From NCBI GenBank assembly GCA_947258815.1, contig CAMYJW010000030.1, positions 496,001 to 560,000 on the forward strand: a DNA stretch of 64,000 bases. Reading direction: 5' to 3'. Source of the DNA: an uncultured Sphingomonadaceae bacterium (GTDB taxonomy: Bacteria; Pseudomonadota; Alphaproteobacteria; Sphingomonadales; Sphingomonadaceae). Below are positions 35,524 to 44,792 of this stretch, piece by piece; position 1 is the first letter of the stretch, and each line of letters opens with the position of its first letter. Under the pieces are notes generated by a model. It saw nothing but the letters and a program-made list of their open reading frames with translations, did no database searches and was not told the DNA's origin. The position numbers and the translations under genes were made by a program.

Positions 35524-36681
35524 TCAGACCCAGAAGCCGCGTTCGTCCTTGGTTGAGAACCGCGGCGCGATCTTGGCAATGAACTGCTCAATTTCCTCGT
35601 GGTTCTGCTCTGGCTCAAGATGGCCCTGACCGAACATCAGGAACAGCTCGTTAAAGCCCAGACGATCATGTGCCTTGCCTATCTTGTCCGCGATTTCATC
35701 GGCGCTGCCGATCAGAACGTTCGGTGGCTTCTGACCCATCGGGATAAACCATTCGTCCCAGAACCACATGTGCTCTTCCATCAGAGCTTTCTGCCTGTCT
35801 TTGTCATCGGTCAACATCAGGAAGCCGCCCCACGCCGATGCGTCCGCGCTGGTGCAATCCTCGCGGCCAGACCTTTTCGCGGTTTCGATGTAGCGATTGT
35901 TGAGCTTTTCGCAGAAGTCCAGATTATCGGCGAGCACGATCAGTTTGCCGCCTTCTTCCGCCCAGAAATCAATCGTTCGCGGCGATGCTGCGAAACCACC
36001 ATAGATCGGCGGGTGCGGATCCTGATAACAGCGCGGCGCGATCCCGATTTCACGGACAATGCCGTCTGCATCCTGACCTTTGCCGAATTTCGCATAGGCC
36101 GGGTGGCCGGACGATCCGCCGGGCGGCGGAAACTGCCAGTTTTCACCCTGATGGCTGAACACATCGTTGGTCCAGGCCTTCTTGACGACCTTGACACCTT
36201 CTTCAAACAGCGAGCGGTTGCGCGCGTCCTGCTCATCTTTGGCTTTCACGTTGTCAGGCGTGGTCGCGCTGACACCTTCCTTGGCGGCATAAGCATCAAC
36301 CCAGCGCGCATGATAGCCACGGGTAAATCCGCAATACATCCGGCCCTGCAACATATGATCGAGTGTCGCGATTTCTTCCGCAACGCGAACCGGATTGTGA
36401 GTCGTCATGGTGTAGCCCATGATCCCCGCGTGCAGCCGCTTGGAATTTTCGCCAACGAAAAGGCTGAACATGCCAGGGTGGTTGTTCGCCTCAAAACCTT
36501 CGATCTGAAGGTGGTGTTCGGGCTGGCAATATCCGTAATAGCCCAGTTCGTCCGCCTGACGGACATAACCGCGGATTTCTTCGAGGAAACGCTGATACAG
36601 ATCGTTGCGCTGGCCTGCCATGCCCTGCTCGATCTCGTGACGGCGTCCGACCACGCCCGTCTGCATGAGATGATATTTCAC
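35524..36681 (-). CDS. Luciferase-like (LLM) flavin monooxygenase 3
   Basis: This 385-residue protein is a more distant luciferase-like enzyme, with CQPEHHLQIEGFEANNHPG, TTHNPVRVAEEIATLDHM and GRMYCGFTRGYHARW. Unlike LLM 1 and 2 it lacks the ENIP and FAPMAH blocks, so its substrate probably differs. It is first in the operon. A GTG start at 36681 is proposed because GAGG lies about 5 bases upstream and the frame beyond, to a TTG inside the operator at 36708-36723, shows no similarity. Confidence 0.84.
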   Translation of the reverse strand: MKYHLMQTGVVGRRHEIEQGMAGQRNDLYQRFLEEIRGYVRQADELGYYGYCQPEHHLQIEGFEANNHPGMFSLFVGENSKRLHAGIMGYTMTTHNPVRVAEEIATLDHMLQGRMYCGFTRGYHARWVDAYAAKEGVSATTPDNVKAKDEQDARNRSLFEEGVKVVKKAWTNDVFSHQGENWQFPPPGGSSGHPAYAKFGKGQDADGIVREIGIAPRCYQDPHPPIYGGFAASPRTIDFWAEEGGKLIVLADNLDFCEKLNNRYIETAKRSGREDCTSADASAWGGFLMLTDDKDRQKALMEEHMWFWDEWFIPMGQKPPNVLIGSADEIADKIGKAHDRLGFNELFLMFGQGHLEPEQNHEEIEQFIAKIAPRFSTKDERGFWV

Positions 36682-36707
36682 GTCCTCGTTCTCCCTAGCC
36701 CTATCTG

Positions 36708-36733
36708 TCAACGCGCATGTTGATAGTGGTCAA
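36708..36733. promoter_or_regulatory. Three-half-site operator, TCAAC-N6-GTTGA-N6-TCAAC (site 3)
   Basis: TCAACGCGCATGTTGA at 36708-36723 is a perfect inverted repeat almost identical to site 2. A third half-site, TCAAC at 36730-36734, follows with the same 6-base spacing, so half-sites recur every 11 bases on alternating strands. It lies 27 bases before the GTG of LLM 3, where bound repressor could block the operon promoter. Confidence 0.68.
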
Positions 36734-36775
36734 CCTGCCACCGTGTCAATGCGAAAATCGCATCCTTCAAACGAA

Positions 36776-36791
36776 TCAACATCAACGTTGA
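36776..36791. promoter_or_regulatory. TCAAC-N6-GTTGA operator candidate, site 4
   Basis: TCAACATCAACGTTGA is a perfect 5-6-5 inverted repeat that also contains the 10-base palindrome TCAACGTTGA. It lies 55 bases before the acyl-CoA synthetase start and on the opposite side of the same divergent region as site 3. The pair would allow joint control of both transcripts. Confidence 0.65.
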
Positions 36792-36845
36792 CTTAAGCTT
36801 GCTGCGCGATAGTTTCAGGGACAGATAACGAATGGGAGAGAATGC

Positions 36846-38477
36846 GTGACGTTCGGTTCGTGGAATGAAGTTTGCTCCGTGGGTGATCTGCTTGTGCGGA
36901 GCACCGCGCGGCACCCGACTCGCAAGGCATTTGTAATGCCCGAGTATGGCCTGACCTATCACGAAGTGCTGGACGAGGCGAAAGCCGTCGCAAAAGGCAT
37001 TGTCGGACTGGGCATAGCGCCGCGTTCGAGAGTTGGCCTGTTCTGCAACAACGGCCGGGAACTGATCGCCGGGCTGTTCGGCACGATGCTGGCCAACTGC
37101 GTGGCGGTTCCGCTGCATACCCGGCATAAAGCCAAGGAACTGGCCTACATCATCGACAATGCGCAGCTTTCACTGCTGCTGACCGCCGCAGGCGACACCA
37201 GCTACATTGATTTTCGGGAAATCATTGCCGGCGCCCTTCCCTCGGTCACGTCATCCCCATCCGGCCCGCTGGCGCTTCCCGAAGCGCCGACGCTGCGCCA
37301 CATCGCGCTGCTCTCTGGCGAAGCGAGCGCCGGGTTCATGGCGCCTGACGATTTCCGCAACGCCGGCAGCGCCGTTGACGACGAAACGATCGATTCGTTG
37401 CGGCTGGCGACGCGCCTGTCCGATCTGGCGATGATCATCTACACATCGGGCACCACCGCCAACCCCAAAGGCTGCATGCTCTCTCACGAAGCGATGACCC
37501 GCGGCCCGGTTGCGCGCGCCGACACGCGTTTCCGTTCTGCCGAGCATGACATCACATGGGGCGGCGGCCCGCTGTTTCACATCGGATCGCTCTCTCCGTT
37601 TCTGGGTGTGATCGGCACATACGGCACTTATCTGTGTGACACCTTCTTCGAGCCGGACCGCGCGATTGCCCTGATGAAGCGCGAAGGCGCAACAGCGATC
37701 TGGCCGTGGTTTCCCGCAATTTTCCAGCCGCTCGTGGATCATCCCGATTTTGCCGAAGCCACGCGCAATGTCCGCACAATGCTGCTGATCGGCCCCGAAG
37801 CGATGGTCCGCAAAGTGCAGCAAAGCCTGCCTGACACAGACGTGCTGCAAGCCTGCGGGATGACCGAAACGGCCGGAATTTTCGCGCTCAGCACCGCAGA
37901 CGAAACCCAGGACGAACGCGCCACCACCCAGGGCAAGGCCGTTCCGGGCATGGAAGTGCGCATCATCAATCCCGAAACCGGCGAAGACGCCCCCGATGAT
38001 GCGGTGGGAGAAATTCTGGTGCGCGGGTTCTGCGTGACCAGCGGCTACTGGCGATCGCCGGAAAAAACCGCCGAAGCGATCGACGAGGACGGCTGGCTGC
38101 ACACCGGCGATCTTTATGCGCGCAGCGCGGCAGGCAACCTCACGTTTAATGGCCGGGTCAAGGACATGCTCAAGGTTGGCGGCGAGAATGTCGCAGCCGT
38201 GGAGATCGAGGCCTACCTTTGCACACACCCGGCCGTTCGCCTTGCCGAAGTGGTCGGAAAGCCGGATGATCGGCTCGATGAAGTTCCGGTCGCCTTTGTC
38301 GAACTCACCCCCGGAAAAACCGTTGAAGAACCCGAACTGATCGACTTTTGCCGCGGCAATATCGCAAATTACAAGGTTCCGCGCGGCATCGTGTTCATCA
38401 ATGCGGAAGACTGGCCGATGTCAGCCACCAAAGTTGACAAAGTGGCGTTGCGCAAGATCGTGGCCGAAGCGGATTGA
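36846..38477 (+). CDS. Acyl-CoA synthetase (AMP-forming)
   Basis: This 543-residue ANL-family ligase activates a carboxylic acid to its CoA thioester via an adenylate. The P-loop YTSGTTANPKG (199-209) is intact, and AGMTETAG-type sequence, GWLHTGDLYARS and the hinge GRVKDMLKVGGENV follow; the C-terminal catalytic lysine lies in MSATKVDKVAL. Divergent placement from the P450/LLM operon suggests activation of a ring-opened acid. The GTG at 36846 is preceded by GGGAG at a 7-base spacing; an out-of-frame ATG lies just before it. Confidence 0.9.
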   Translation: MTFGSWNEVCSVGDLLVRSTARHPTRKAFVMPEYGLTYHEVLDEAKAVAKGIVGLGIAPRSRVGLFCNNGRELIAGLFGTMLANCVAVPLHTRHKAKELAYIIDNAQLSLLLTAAGDTSYIDFREIIAGALPSVTSSPSGPLALPEAPTLRHIALLSGEASAGFMAPDDFRNAGSAVDDETIDSLRLATRLSDLAMIIYTSGTTANPKGCMLSHEAMTRGPVARADTRFRSAEHDITWGGGPLFHIGSLSPFLGVIGTYGTYLCDTFFEPDRAIALMKREGATAIWPWFPAIFQPLVDHPDFAEATRNVRTMLLIGPEAMVRKVQQSLPDTDVLQACGMTETAGIFALSTADETQDERATTQGKAVPGMEVRIINPETGEDAPDDAVGEILVRGFCVTSGYWRSPEKTAEAIDEDGWLHTGDLYARSAAGNLTFNGRVKDMLKVGGENVAAVEIEAYLCTHPAVRLAEVVGKPDDRLDEVPVAFVELTPGKTVEEPELIDFCRGNIANYKVPRGIVFINAEDWPMSATKVDKVALRKIVAEAD

Positions 38478-38499
38478 GCGGGCGGGCAAAACCGCCCCT

Positions 38500-39150
38500 T
38501 CAACGCTGCTTCATGCCTTCAAGGAAGATAGAGGAGAACGCCTTGCCGATCTCCTGCGCATCGTGCCTGCTGCCCGGCTGATACCAGCGGTGAGTCCAGT
38601 TCATCATGCCGAACACCGCATTGGCCGCGATCGAAACGGGAATGTCTTCGCGCAGCTTGCCTTCCTCGGCCGCCTGGGAAATGAGTTCGATCACGATCTG
38701 CTCAAACTTGCGGGTCTGTGAAATCAGTTCCTGCGACCAGACGCTTTTCTCGCTGGTGATCCGCTCCATCTCTTCCTGAATATAAACATACATGTGCGGA
38801 TAATGCTCATCGTAGGCTTTCATAAGCTGGCTCATGATCGCTTCGATCTTGGCAACCGTATCAAGCGAATGATCCTCTGAAATGCGCGTGCATTCCTCGA
38901 TGTTCGCGGCCACGCCGGTGCGCAGAATTTCGCGGAACAGCTCTTCCTTGCTGCCGAAGTAATAATAGACCGTGGCCCGGTCCAATCCGGCCTTGCGCCC
39001 GATCTCGGCAAGCGTGGTGGCCCGATAGCCGCTCTGCTTGAATTGCTGCGCAGCAATTTCGATCAGCTCTTCGCGCTTGGCCATGTATTCCGGGCCATTG
39101 TCCTTGAGGGCAGAGCGCCGCCGCTTTGAAATATTGGAAGTCTTTGTCAT
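38500..39150 (-). CDS. TetR-family transcriptional regulator 2
   Basis: This 216-residue protein has the TetR helix-turn-helix in TTLAEIGRKAGLDRATVYYYF (about residues 46-66) preceded by a lysine/arginine-rich tail, and a helical effector domain of the kind seen in lipid and acyl-CoA responsive regulators. It converges on the acyl-CoA synthetase gene, 22 bases away, and is a natural candidate for binding the TCAAC-N6-GTTGA sites. No such site lies before its own gene. The ATG at 39150 is a best guess; in-frame ATGs further upstream exist without a good ribosome-binding site. Confidence 0.87.
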   Translation of the reverse strand: MTKTSNISKRRRSALKDNGPEYMAKREELIEIAAQQFKQSGYRATTLAEIGRKAGLDRATVYYYFGSKEELFREILRTGVAANIEECTRISEDHSLDTVAKIEAIMSQLMKAYDEHYPHMYVYIQEEMERITSEKSVWSQELISQTRKFEQIVIELISQAAEEGKLREDIPVSIAANAVFGMMNWTHRWYQPGSRHDAQEIGKAFSSIFLEGMKQR

Positions 39151-39346
39151 CGCCAGAACTGCTAAACGCGCAACCGGCATTTTACCAAGACCTTTTTTGC
39201 AGCCCCTTTTGCAGCCCCGGCAGCAAAACACCGCCTCGCGTCCCACCATACCACCTGTTTGCAAACCTCTCCCCGCACTCCCCCCTCGCATTGGAGCGAA
39301 TTGCATTCTAGGAGAGTGACAACGGATCACAGGGGATAACGAACAC

Positions 39347-40885
39347 ATGGCCGCGACACCGGAAGAAGGCGCATTCGAAGCGGCGTTCGAGCGCTGGACC
39401 GATCCCATCGTTAATCTTTCCGATTTCATCTGGGGCGGTTCATGGAAAGGCGAAGCGCTGCCGTGGCTGTCCATCAACGGCGAACCGATACCGCCGATGG
39501 TGATCGTGCTGTTCGGCATCGGCATCTTCATGATGATCGGCCTCAGGTTCTATCCGTTGCGGCATCTGTTCGCGGCATTTGGCGGGCTGTTCAAACGCAG
39601 GACAGACAAATCGCAAGGTGAAATCTCTCCGTTCGCGGCGCTTTCCACCGCGCTTTCCGGGCAGGTCGGCACCGGCAATCTTGCCGGGGTTGCAACGGCG
39701 ATCTCACTGGGCGGACCGGGCGCAATTTTCTGGATGTGGATCACCGCGCTGATCGGCATGGCGCTGGCGTTTGGCGAAGGCGCGCTGGCGATCAAATATC
39801 GCGAACGCACCGAAGATGGCCATGTGCGCGGCGGCCCGATGACCTACATTACGCAAGGACTTGGTGCGAAGTGGAAATGGCTGGCGGTGTTTTTCTGCCT
39901 TGGCACGCTGTTTTCATCACTGGTGACGGGCAACGGCATTCAGGCCAACAGTTTCGCCGATTCCGTGCATGAGCTGACCGGCCTTGAAGAATGGATCGGC
40001 GGGCTGATCGCTGCGGTGGCGGTATTCATCGTTATCATCGGCGGCATCAAATCGATCGGTTCGGTTGCCGAAAAGATCGTCCCGGTCATGGCCGGTGCCT
40101 ATATCCTGATGGCAATCGTCGCGCTGCTGCTCAACATTGCGGACATTGCCGAGACGTTCGGTCGCATTTTCCACGGCGCGTTCAATCCCCAATCGGCCAG
40201 CGGCGGATTCACCGGCGCGATGATCATCATCGCCATCCGCGCGGGCGTTGCGCGCGGGCTGTTTTCAAACGAAGCGGGTCAGGGCTCCACCCCGATGGCT
40301 CATGCCGTCGCGCAAACCAGCGATCCGGTTGTGCAGGGCCGCATGGCGATGCTCGGCTGCTTTATCGATACGGTGGTGATCTGCACGATGACCGCGCTGG
40401 TGATCCTGACGGTGCAAGGCAATTTCACCCACGTCGATGCCAGCGGCGCAACCATCGCGGTGGAACATGCATGGCAATCGGACCTCAGCGGTTTTGAAAT
40501 GACATCGGGCGCATTTGCCGCCGCCTTCCCGTTTCCCATCCTTGGCATTCCGTTCGGCACGCTGGTGGCTTCGGTGGCGCTGCTGTTGTTCGTGTTCACC
40601 ACGCTGCTGACGTGGAGCTATTATGGCCAGCGCGCGATCACGTATCTGTATGACCTGACGCCGTTTGCGTCGCGTCGCGGCGAACTTATCATGCATTTTA
40701 TCTGGCGCGTTTTGTGGTGCATCACGATCTTCATCGGATCGTTCGCGCCGCTCGGTTTCGTATGGCGGCTGGGCGACATCTCTAACGCCGCAATGGCATT
40801 GCCCAACCTGATCGCGCTTGCCGCATTGTCCGGCGTTATCTTTGCGATTGCACGCGGACAGGATACGCCGATCAAAGCAGACTGA
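39347..40885 (+). CDS. Alanine/glycine:cation symporter (AGCS family)
   Basis: This 512-residue membrane protein has about eleven helices and typical AGCS blocks: ALSGQVGTGNLAGVATAI, GGPGAIFWMWITALIGMA, ARGLFSNEAGQGSTPMAHA and TWSYYGQRA. The family imports alanine or glycine with sodium. It stands between the catabolic region and the flagellar cluster; its 3' end overlaps that of fliA by 14 bases in convergent orientation. The N-terminal 40 residues form a soluble extension common in this subgroup. Confidence 0.93.
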   Translation: MAATPEEGAFEAAFERWTDPIVNLSDFIWGGSWKGEALPWLSINGEPIPPMVIVLFGIGIFMMIGLRFYPLRHLFAAFGGLFKRRTDKSQGEISPFAALSTALSGQVGTGNLAGVATAISLGGPGAIFWMWITALIGMALAFGEGALAIKYRERTEDGHVRGGPMTYITQGLGAKWKWLAVFFCLGTLFSSLVTGNGIQANSFADSVHELTGLEEWIGGLIAAVAVFIVIIGGIKSIGSVAEKIVPVMAGAYILMAIVALLLNIADIAETFGRIFHGAFNPQSASGGFTGAMIIIAIRAGVARGLFSNEAGQGSTPMAHAVAQTSDPVVQGRMAMLGCFIDTVVICTMTALVILTVQGNFTHVDASGATIAVEHAWQSDLSGFEMTSGAFAAAFPFPILGIPFGTLVASVALLLFVFTTLLTWSYYGQRAITYLYDLTPFASRRGELIMHFIWRVLWCITIFIGSFAPLGFVWRLGDISNAAMALPNLIALAALSGVIFAIARGQDTPIKAD

Positions 40886-41657
40886 CATCCACATCCACGC
40901 CTTCGAGCGACTGGCGCAGCTTTTTAAGCGCCTGCGCCTTCAGCTGATGAATGCGCGGGATGCTGACACTCAGGACTTCGGCAATTTCGGCAAGGTTCAG
41001 CTCCTCTACGAAGTAAAGCTGGATCACCAGTTTCAGCCGTTCCGGCAGGGCCGTGATCGCTTCGATCACCTGTTCGCGCAGTTCCTCGCTTTGCAACAGC
41101 TCCAGACTGTCCGGCTCATTATCGGCGAACGCCGGATCGTGATCGGAATAGACTTCATCGATCGAACTGAAGTGCAGCGGCTCGCTTGAAGCGCGCATCC
41201 GCGCCAGTTCGTTTTCGGTGATGTCCAGCGCCTCGGCCAGCTCGGCGGGCGTTGGATTGCGGCCAAGTGTGCCGATCAGTTCATGCTCTTTCTCGCGCAC
41301 CCGGCGGCGGCGATCGGCTGCGCCGCGCGAAATCGGCAGGCTGCGACGCACAAGATCGACCATCGCCCCGCGCACGCGCATCTTGGCATATGCGGCAAAC
41401 CCGTCTTCGCCCGGCCCTTCATGTTTTTGCGCGCATTCGGTAAGCGCGACAAGACCGGCCTGCATCAGATCGTCAACCTCGATTCCCGGCCTGCCAGACC
41501 CATGGGCGTGCCAGGCCAGCCGCCGGACCATCGGCAAAAACCGTCGAACCCTGTCTGCAACATCGCCGCTATAGGCAGCGGCGGCGGCAGCGGCGGCAGA
41601 ATGCGCAGCGCCTGCGGGATTGAGGGCATTTTGAAAGGCATTTTGATCGTGTTTCAT
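40872..41657 (-). CDS. fliA: Flagellar sigma factor sigma-28
   Basis: This 261-residue sigma factor has region 2 (VRRLAWHAHGSGRPGIEVDDLMQAGLVAL), a region 3 segment (REKEHELIGTLGRNPTPAELA) and region 4 helix-turn-helix (LNLAEIAEVLSVSIPRIHQL), the FliA/WhiG type. It should direct late flagellar genes, including flagellin, and be held by FlgM encoded in the same operon. The N-terminus holds an alanine-rich stretch of low complexity. The start overlaps the flhA stop by 4 bases. Confidence 0.94.
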   Translation of the reverse strand: MKHDQNAFQNALNPAGAAHSAAAAAAAAYSGDVADRVRRFLPMVRRLAWHAHGSGRPGIEVDDLMQAGLVALTECAQKHEGPGEDGFAAYAKMRVRGAMVDLVRRSLPISRGAADRRRRVREKEHELIGTLGRNPTPAELAEALDITENELARMRASSEPLHFSSIDEVYSDHDPAFADNEPDSLELLQSEELREQVIEAITALPERLKLVIQLYFVEELNLAEIAEVLSVSIPRIHQLKAQALKKLRQSLEGVDVDVSLL

Positions 41658-43825
41658 GCGGCCATGCTTTCGGTTGGCGTGGACATATCGGGATGGGGTT
41701 CGGGTCGGGGGTCAGGCCGGTGTTCAGGATGAGGCAAACCGGGCGGCTGGCCGGCAACGCCAGCTGCCGGATCGGGCGCGCCGATCACATCGAGCACGTC
41801 AATCGGCTGCGCGGCGGGAAGCTCTGAAATTGAAAGGACAAGGCACGATGGCGCGCGCATTTTCAGCAGTGCGGCCAGTGCCCGGCGAGCATGCGGCTGA
41901 ACAATCAGCGCAAGCGGAGAAGCGCCAGGATCGCGCGCGGCAGCCAGATCGGCGATCCGCTCACCGATCATGCGCGCAAGATCGGGTTCGATCACCGGCT
42001 GCCCGGTTGTGGGATCGTGCAACCCCTGAACGATAGAGCCTTCAAGCGCAGCATCCAGCGTGACAACCGCAAGCCGGTCACTGGGTCCGCACACGCGCCC
42101 GACAATCAGCGCGCCCAGATCGGCCCGCACCATCTCCACCAGTTTGTCGTGTTCCTGCGTTTCCTGAACCGCGCGGCTCAGGCTGGTCAGGATTGGCAAG
42201 GGGTGTCCGATGGGAATGCCATCTTCGAGCAGCGCCTTGAGCAGCCGGGTGATCCCCGCAAGCGACAGCGGCTGCGGATAGACCGTTTCGACAAGTCCCG
42301 CCGAATGCTCTTTCACCGCGTCGATCAGGCTGCGCACTTCATCCGGGCCCAGCAGATCCTGCGGGCGTTCGGACAACAGCTGGTTCAGCTGCGTGGCGAT
42401 AACCGTGCTGGCGTCGACCGTTAGAAACCCTTCGGCAATGGCATGATCGCGCGCGGCAGGATCAATCCACAAGGCCGGGCAGCCGAAGCTGGGATCGACC
42501 GTTTCCTCGCCTTTCAATGTGTGTCCCTTGCGCGCTTCGCCCGCATCGATTGCAAGAATGCGATCCGCGCGGATTGTCGCTCCGCCCAGCGCAACGCCGC
42601 CCACCAGAATGCGATAATCGTGCGGCGGCATATCCAGCGCATCGCGCACGCGAAACTGCGGAACCACGAAGCCAAAAGCCTGGCTCAGCTGCTTGCGCAC
42701 ACCCGTCACGCGGGCAACAAGCGGAGAGCCGCGCCGATCATCGACCAGCTGCACAAGGCCATAGCCAAGTTCGATCGTCACCAGTGTGTGATCGGACACA
42801 TCATCAAGTGATATTTTTGCAGGATCGGCGGGCGGCGCTTCTGCCGTTGCATCTGTTTCGGGTGCCGGAACACGGCTGCGCAGACTGTGCCATATCCACA
42901 TCGCGATTGCCGCTGCGGGCAGGAAAATGCTTTGCGGCATCGCCGGGATCATCCCGACTGCGCCCAGCACAAACGCCACTGGCAGCCAGCTGCGCGGATC
43001 GGAAAACTGTCCGCCGATCTGTCCGGCAAGATCGCGATTATCGCCGACGCGCGTGACGATCACAGCCGCGGCAATAGACAGCAGCAGCGAGGGCACTTGT
43101 GCAACCAGCGCATCGCCAACCGCCAGCGTGATATACGTCTGCGCCGCGTCTCCGGCTGAAAGATCGTGCGTCAGCATGCCCAGGCAGAACCCGGCGATAA
43201 TGTTGACGCCAAGGATCAGCAGCGCGGCAATCGCATCGCCTTTGACGAACTTGGACGCACCATCCATCGAGCCATAAAAATCCGCCTCGGTAGAAACTTC
43301 GCGGCGGCGGGCCTTGGCCTCGTCGGCTGTCATCAGCCCGGCGGCAAGATCCGCATCAATCGCCATCTGCTTGCCCGGCAGGGCATCAAGCGTGAACCGG
43401 GCGGAAACTTCCGAAACCCGGCCCGCGCCCTTGGTAACGACCACCAGATTGATGATGATCAGGATCAGGAACACAAACAGCCCGACCGCGAAATTGCCGC
43501 CGATCAGGAACGCGCCGAATGCTTCGATCACTTTGCCCGCGGCCGCTTCGCCTTCGTGGCCATGAACCAGCACAACCCGGGTCGAAGCAACATTAAGCGC
43601 CAGCCGCAGCAGCGTGGCAAACAGCAGGACCGAAGGGAATGACGAGAAATCAAGCGCCTTGTGCGCGTTCATCGCCGCCATCAGGATCGCCACGGAAATG
43701 GCGATGTTGAGCACGAACGAAACATCCAGCAACGTCGCCGGAACCGGTACGATCATCAGCACCATCAGCGCCAGAATGCCCGCTGGAAGCGCCAGTGTAG
43801 AGACTTTGGGCATGTTGCCTGCCAT
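41654..43825 (-). CDS. flhA: Flagellar export gate protein FlhA
   Basis: This 723-residue protein has an N-terminal half of about eight membrane helices and a C-terminal cytoplasmic domain that forms the nonameric ring for chaperone docking. VATKGAGR-like VVTKGAGRVSEVSARFTLDALPGKQMAIDAD is the FHIPEP family signature zone. It is part of the type III export gate powered by the proton gradient. The ATG at 43825 follows the lytic transglycosylase stop by 2 bases. Confidence 0.96.
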   Translation of the reverse strand: MAGNMPKVSTLALPAGILALMVLMIVPVPATLLDVSFVLNIAISVAILMAAMNAHKALDFSSFPSVLLFATLLRLALNVASTRVVLVHGHEGEAAAGKVIEAFGAFLIGGNFAVGLFVFLILIIINLVVVTKGAGRVSEVSARFTLDALPGKQMAIDADLAAGLMTADEAKARRREVSTEADFYGSMDGASKFVKGDAIAALLILGVNIIAGFCLGMLTHDLSAGDAAQTYITLAVGDALVAQVPSLLLSIAAAVIVTRVGDNRDLAGQIGGQFSDPRSWLPVAFVLGAVGMIPAMPQSIFLPAAAIAMWIWHSLRSRVPAPETDATAEAPPADPAKISLDDVSDHTLVTIELGYGLVQLVDDRRGSPLVARVTGVRKQLSQAFGFVVPQFRVRDALDMPPHDYRILVGGVALGGATIRADRILAIDAGEARKGHTLKGEETVDPSFGCPALWIDPAARDHAIAEGFLTVDASTVIATQLNQLLSERPQDLLGPDEVRSLIDAVKEHSAGLVETVYPQPLSLAGITRLLKALLEDGIPIGHPLPILTSLSRAVQETQEHDKLVEMVRADLGALIVGRVCGPSDRLAVVTLDAALEGSIVQGLHDPTTGQPVIEPDLARMIGERIADLAAARDPGASPLALIVQPHARRALAALLKMRAPSCLVLSISELPAAQPIDVLDVIGAPDPAAGVAGQPPGLPHPEHRPDPRPEPHPDMSTPTESMAA

Positions 43826-43827
43826 GC

Positions 43828-44745
43828 TCACATCCCGAACCTTGCAAGTTTTTCATAAGCAGTGCGGACCAGCGCCGGGGCACTACCCTGCCCTTCACCG
43901 CTCACCGCGCCAAAAGCGCTTTGCAGCGTATCGGCCATTGATCTTTGCGGCCCGGAAACCGGCAACGCAGCCGAAACAGGCTGCGCAGCCGCAGTCGCCC
44001 GCGCAGCCTGAAATTCGCGAACAACCGGCGCATTGAAAAAGCCATCAGCGATATCACGCGAAGCATCCACAGCCCCGCCACCATGGATGGCCCAGGCAGC
44101 ACCGCCGCTTTCCATCGCGCCCGAAACCTTGTTGCGGATAAGGTCCATGACGCCTGAAACACTGCGCGGTGCGCCGCCGCGCTCATAGAAAATCGCGCGA
44201 TTTGCAGCGGCTGCCTCTGGCATCATCGCCGCCGCGTTGCGTTCAGGGTTACTGGCCAGTTCCTTCAGAAACCGACCCGCGCCGCCAGCGCCCATAAAAT
44301 GGCCCAGATAAAGTTCTGCCGCATCGGGATCGCGGCCGAGAATGCCTTTGAGGTGCGCGCCATTATCACGCGCCAGTTCCGCCGCCATCAACGCGGAGGC
44401 ATCGGCATCGTAACGCAGCGCCATAATCCGCGCCGCCATATCCGGGTTGTTTACCCGCCCGCCGGAAATCGCATCTCCGGCCCATGACAGGCCGTGCGCT
44501 TCGCCATGACGATCCAGCGTTTCCAGCCAGGTGCCACGGGTAAACTGATAGAGACCAGCGGCGCTGGATGTTCTGGCGTTGACCTTCGGATCGAAATTCG
44601 ATTCCAGTTTGGCTTGCGCCAGAAGGTATTGGAAATCGATGCCGGTCTTTTGCGATGCGCGTGCAATGGCGGCGCGCACATCGCCGCCGCTTCGTCCAAC
44701 CGCTTCAATCGCCTGACTCTCGCTCACTTCCGGCTCCCCGTTCAC
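43828..44745 (-). CDS. Flagellar lytic transglycosylase (SLT domain)
   Basis: This 305-residue protein carries an SLT-type transglycosylase domain: AQAKLESNFDPKVNARTSSA includes the catalytic glutamate, followed by AGLYQFTRGTWLE. No convincing signal peptide is seen. In this cluster FlgJ is only the short rod-binding form without a muramidase domain, so this enzyme probably opens the peptidoglycan for the rod, as the separate SltF-type enzymes do in other Alphaproteobacteria. It lies between flgN and flhA in one operon. Confidence 0.85.
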   Translation of the reverse strand: MNGEPEVSESQAIEAVGRSGGDVRAAIARASQKTGIDFQYLLAQAKLESNFDPKVNARTSSAAGLYQFTRGTWLETLDRHGEAHGLSWAGDAISGGRVNNPDMAARIMALRYDADASALMAAELARDNGAHLKGILGRDPDAAELYLGHFMGAGGAGRFLKELASNPERNAAAMMPEAAAANRAIFYERGGAPRSVSGVMDLIRNKVSGAMESGGAAWAIHGGGAVDASRDIADGFFNAPVVREFQAARATAAAQPVSAALPVSGPQRSMADTLQSAFGAVSGEGQGSAPALVRTAYEKLARFGM

Positions 44746-44792
44746 ATAGTTCGGGGACTGTTCAGCAAGAGCCGTGCCAAACGGCTTTCAGA

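Noticed and set aside
36720..36733. TTGATAGTGGTCAA, which fits an FNR/FixK box
   Set aside because: It is formed by two half-sites of the three-half-site TCAAC/GTTGA operator, which occurs at other promoters without this match. Oxygen control of the operon is not otherwise suggested.
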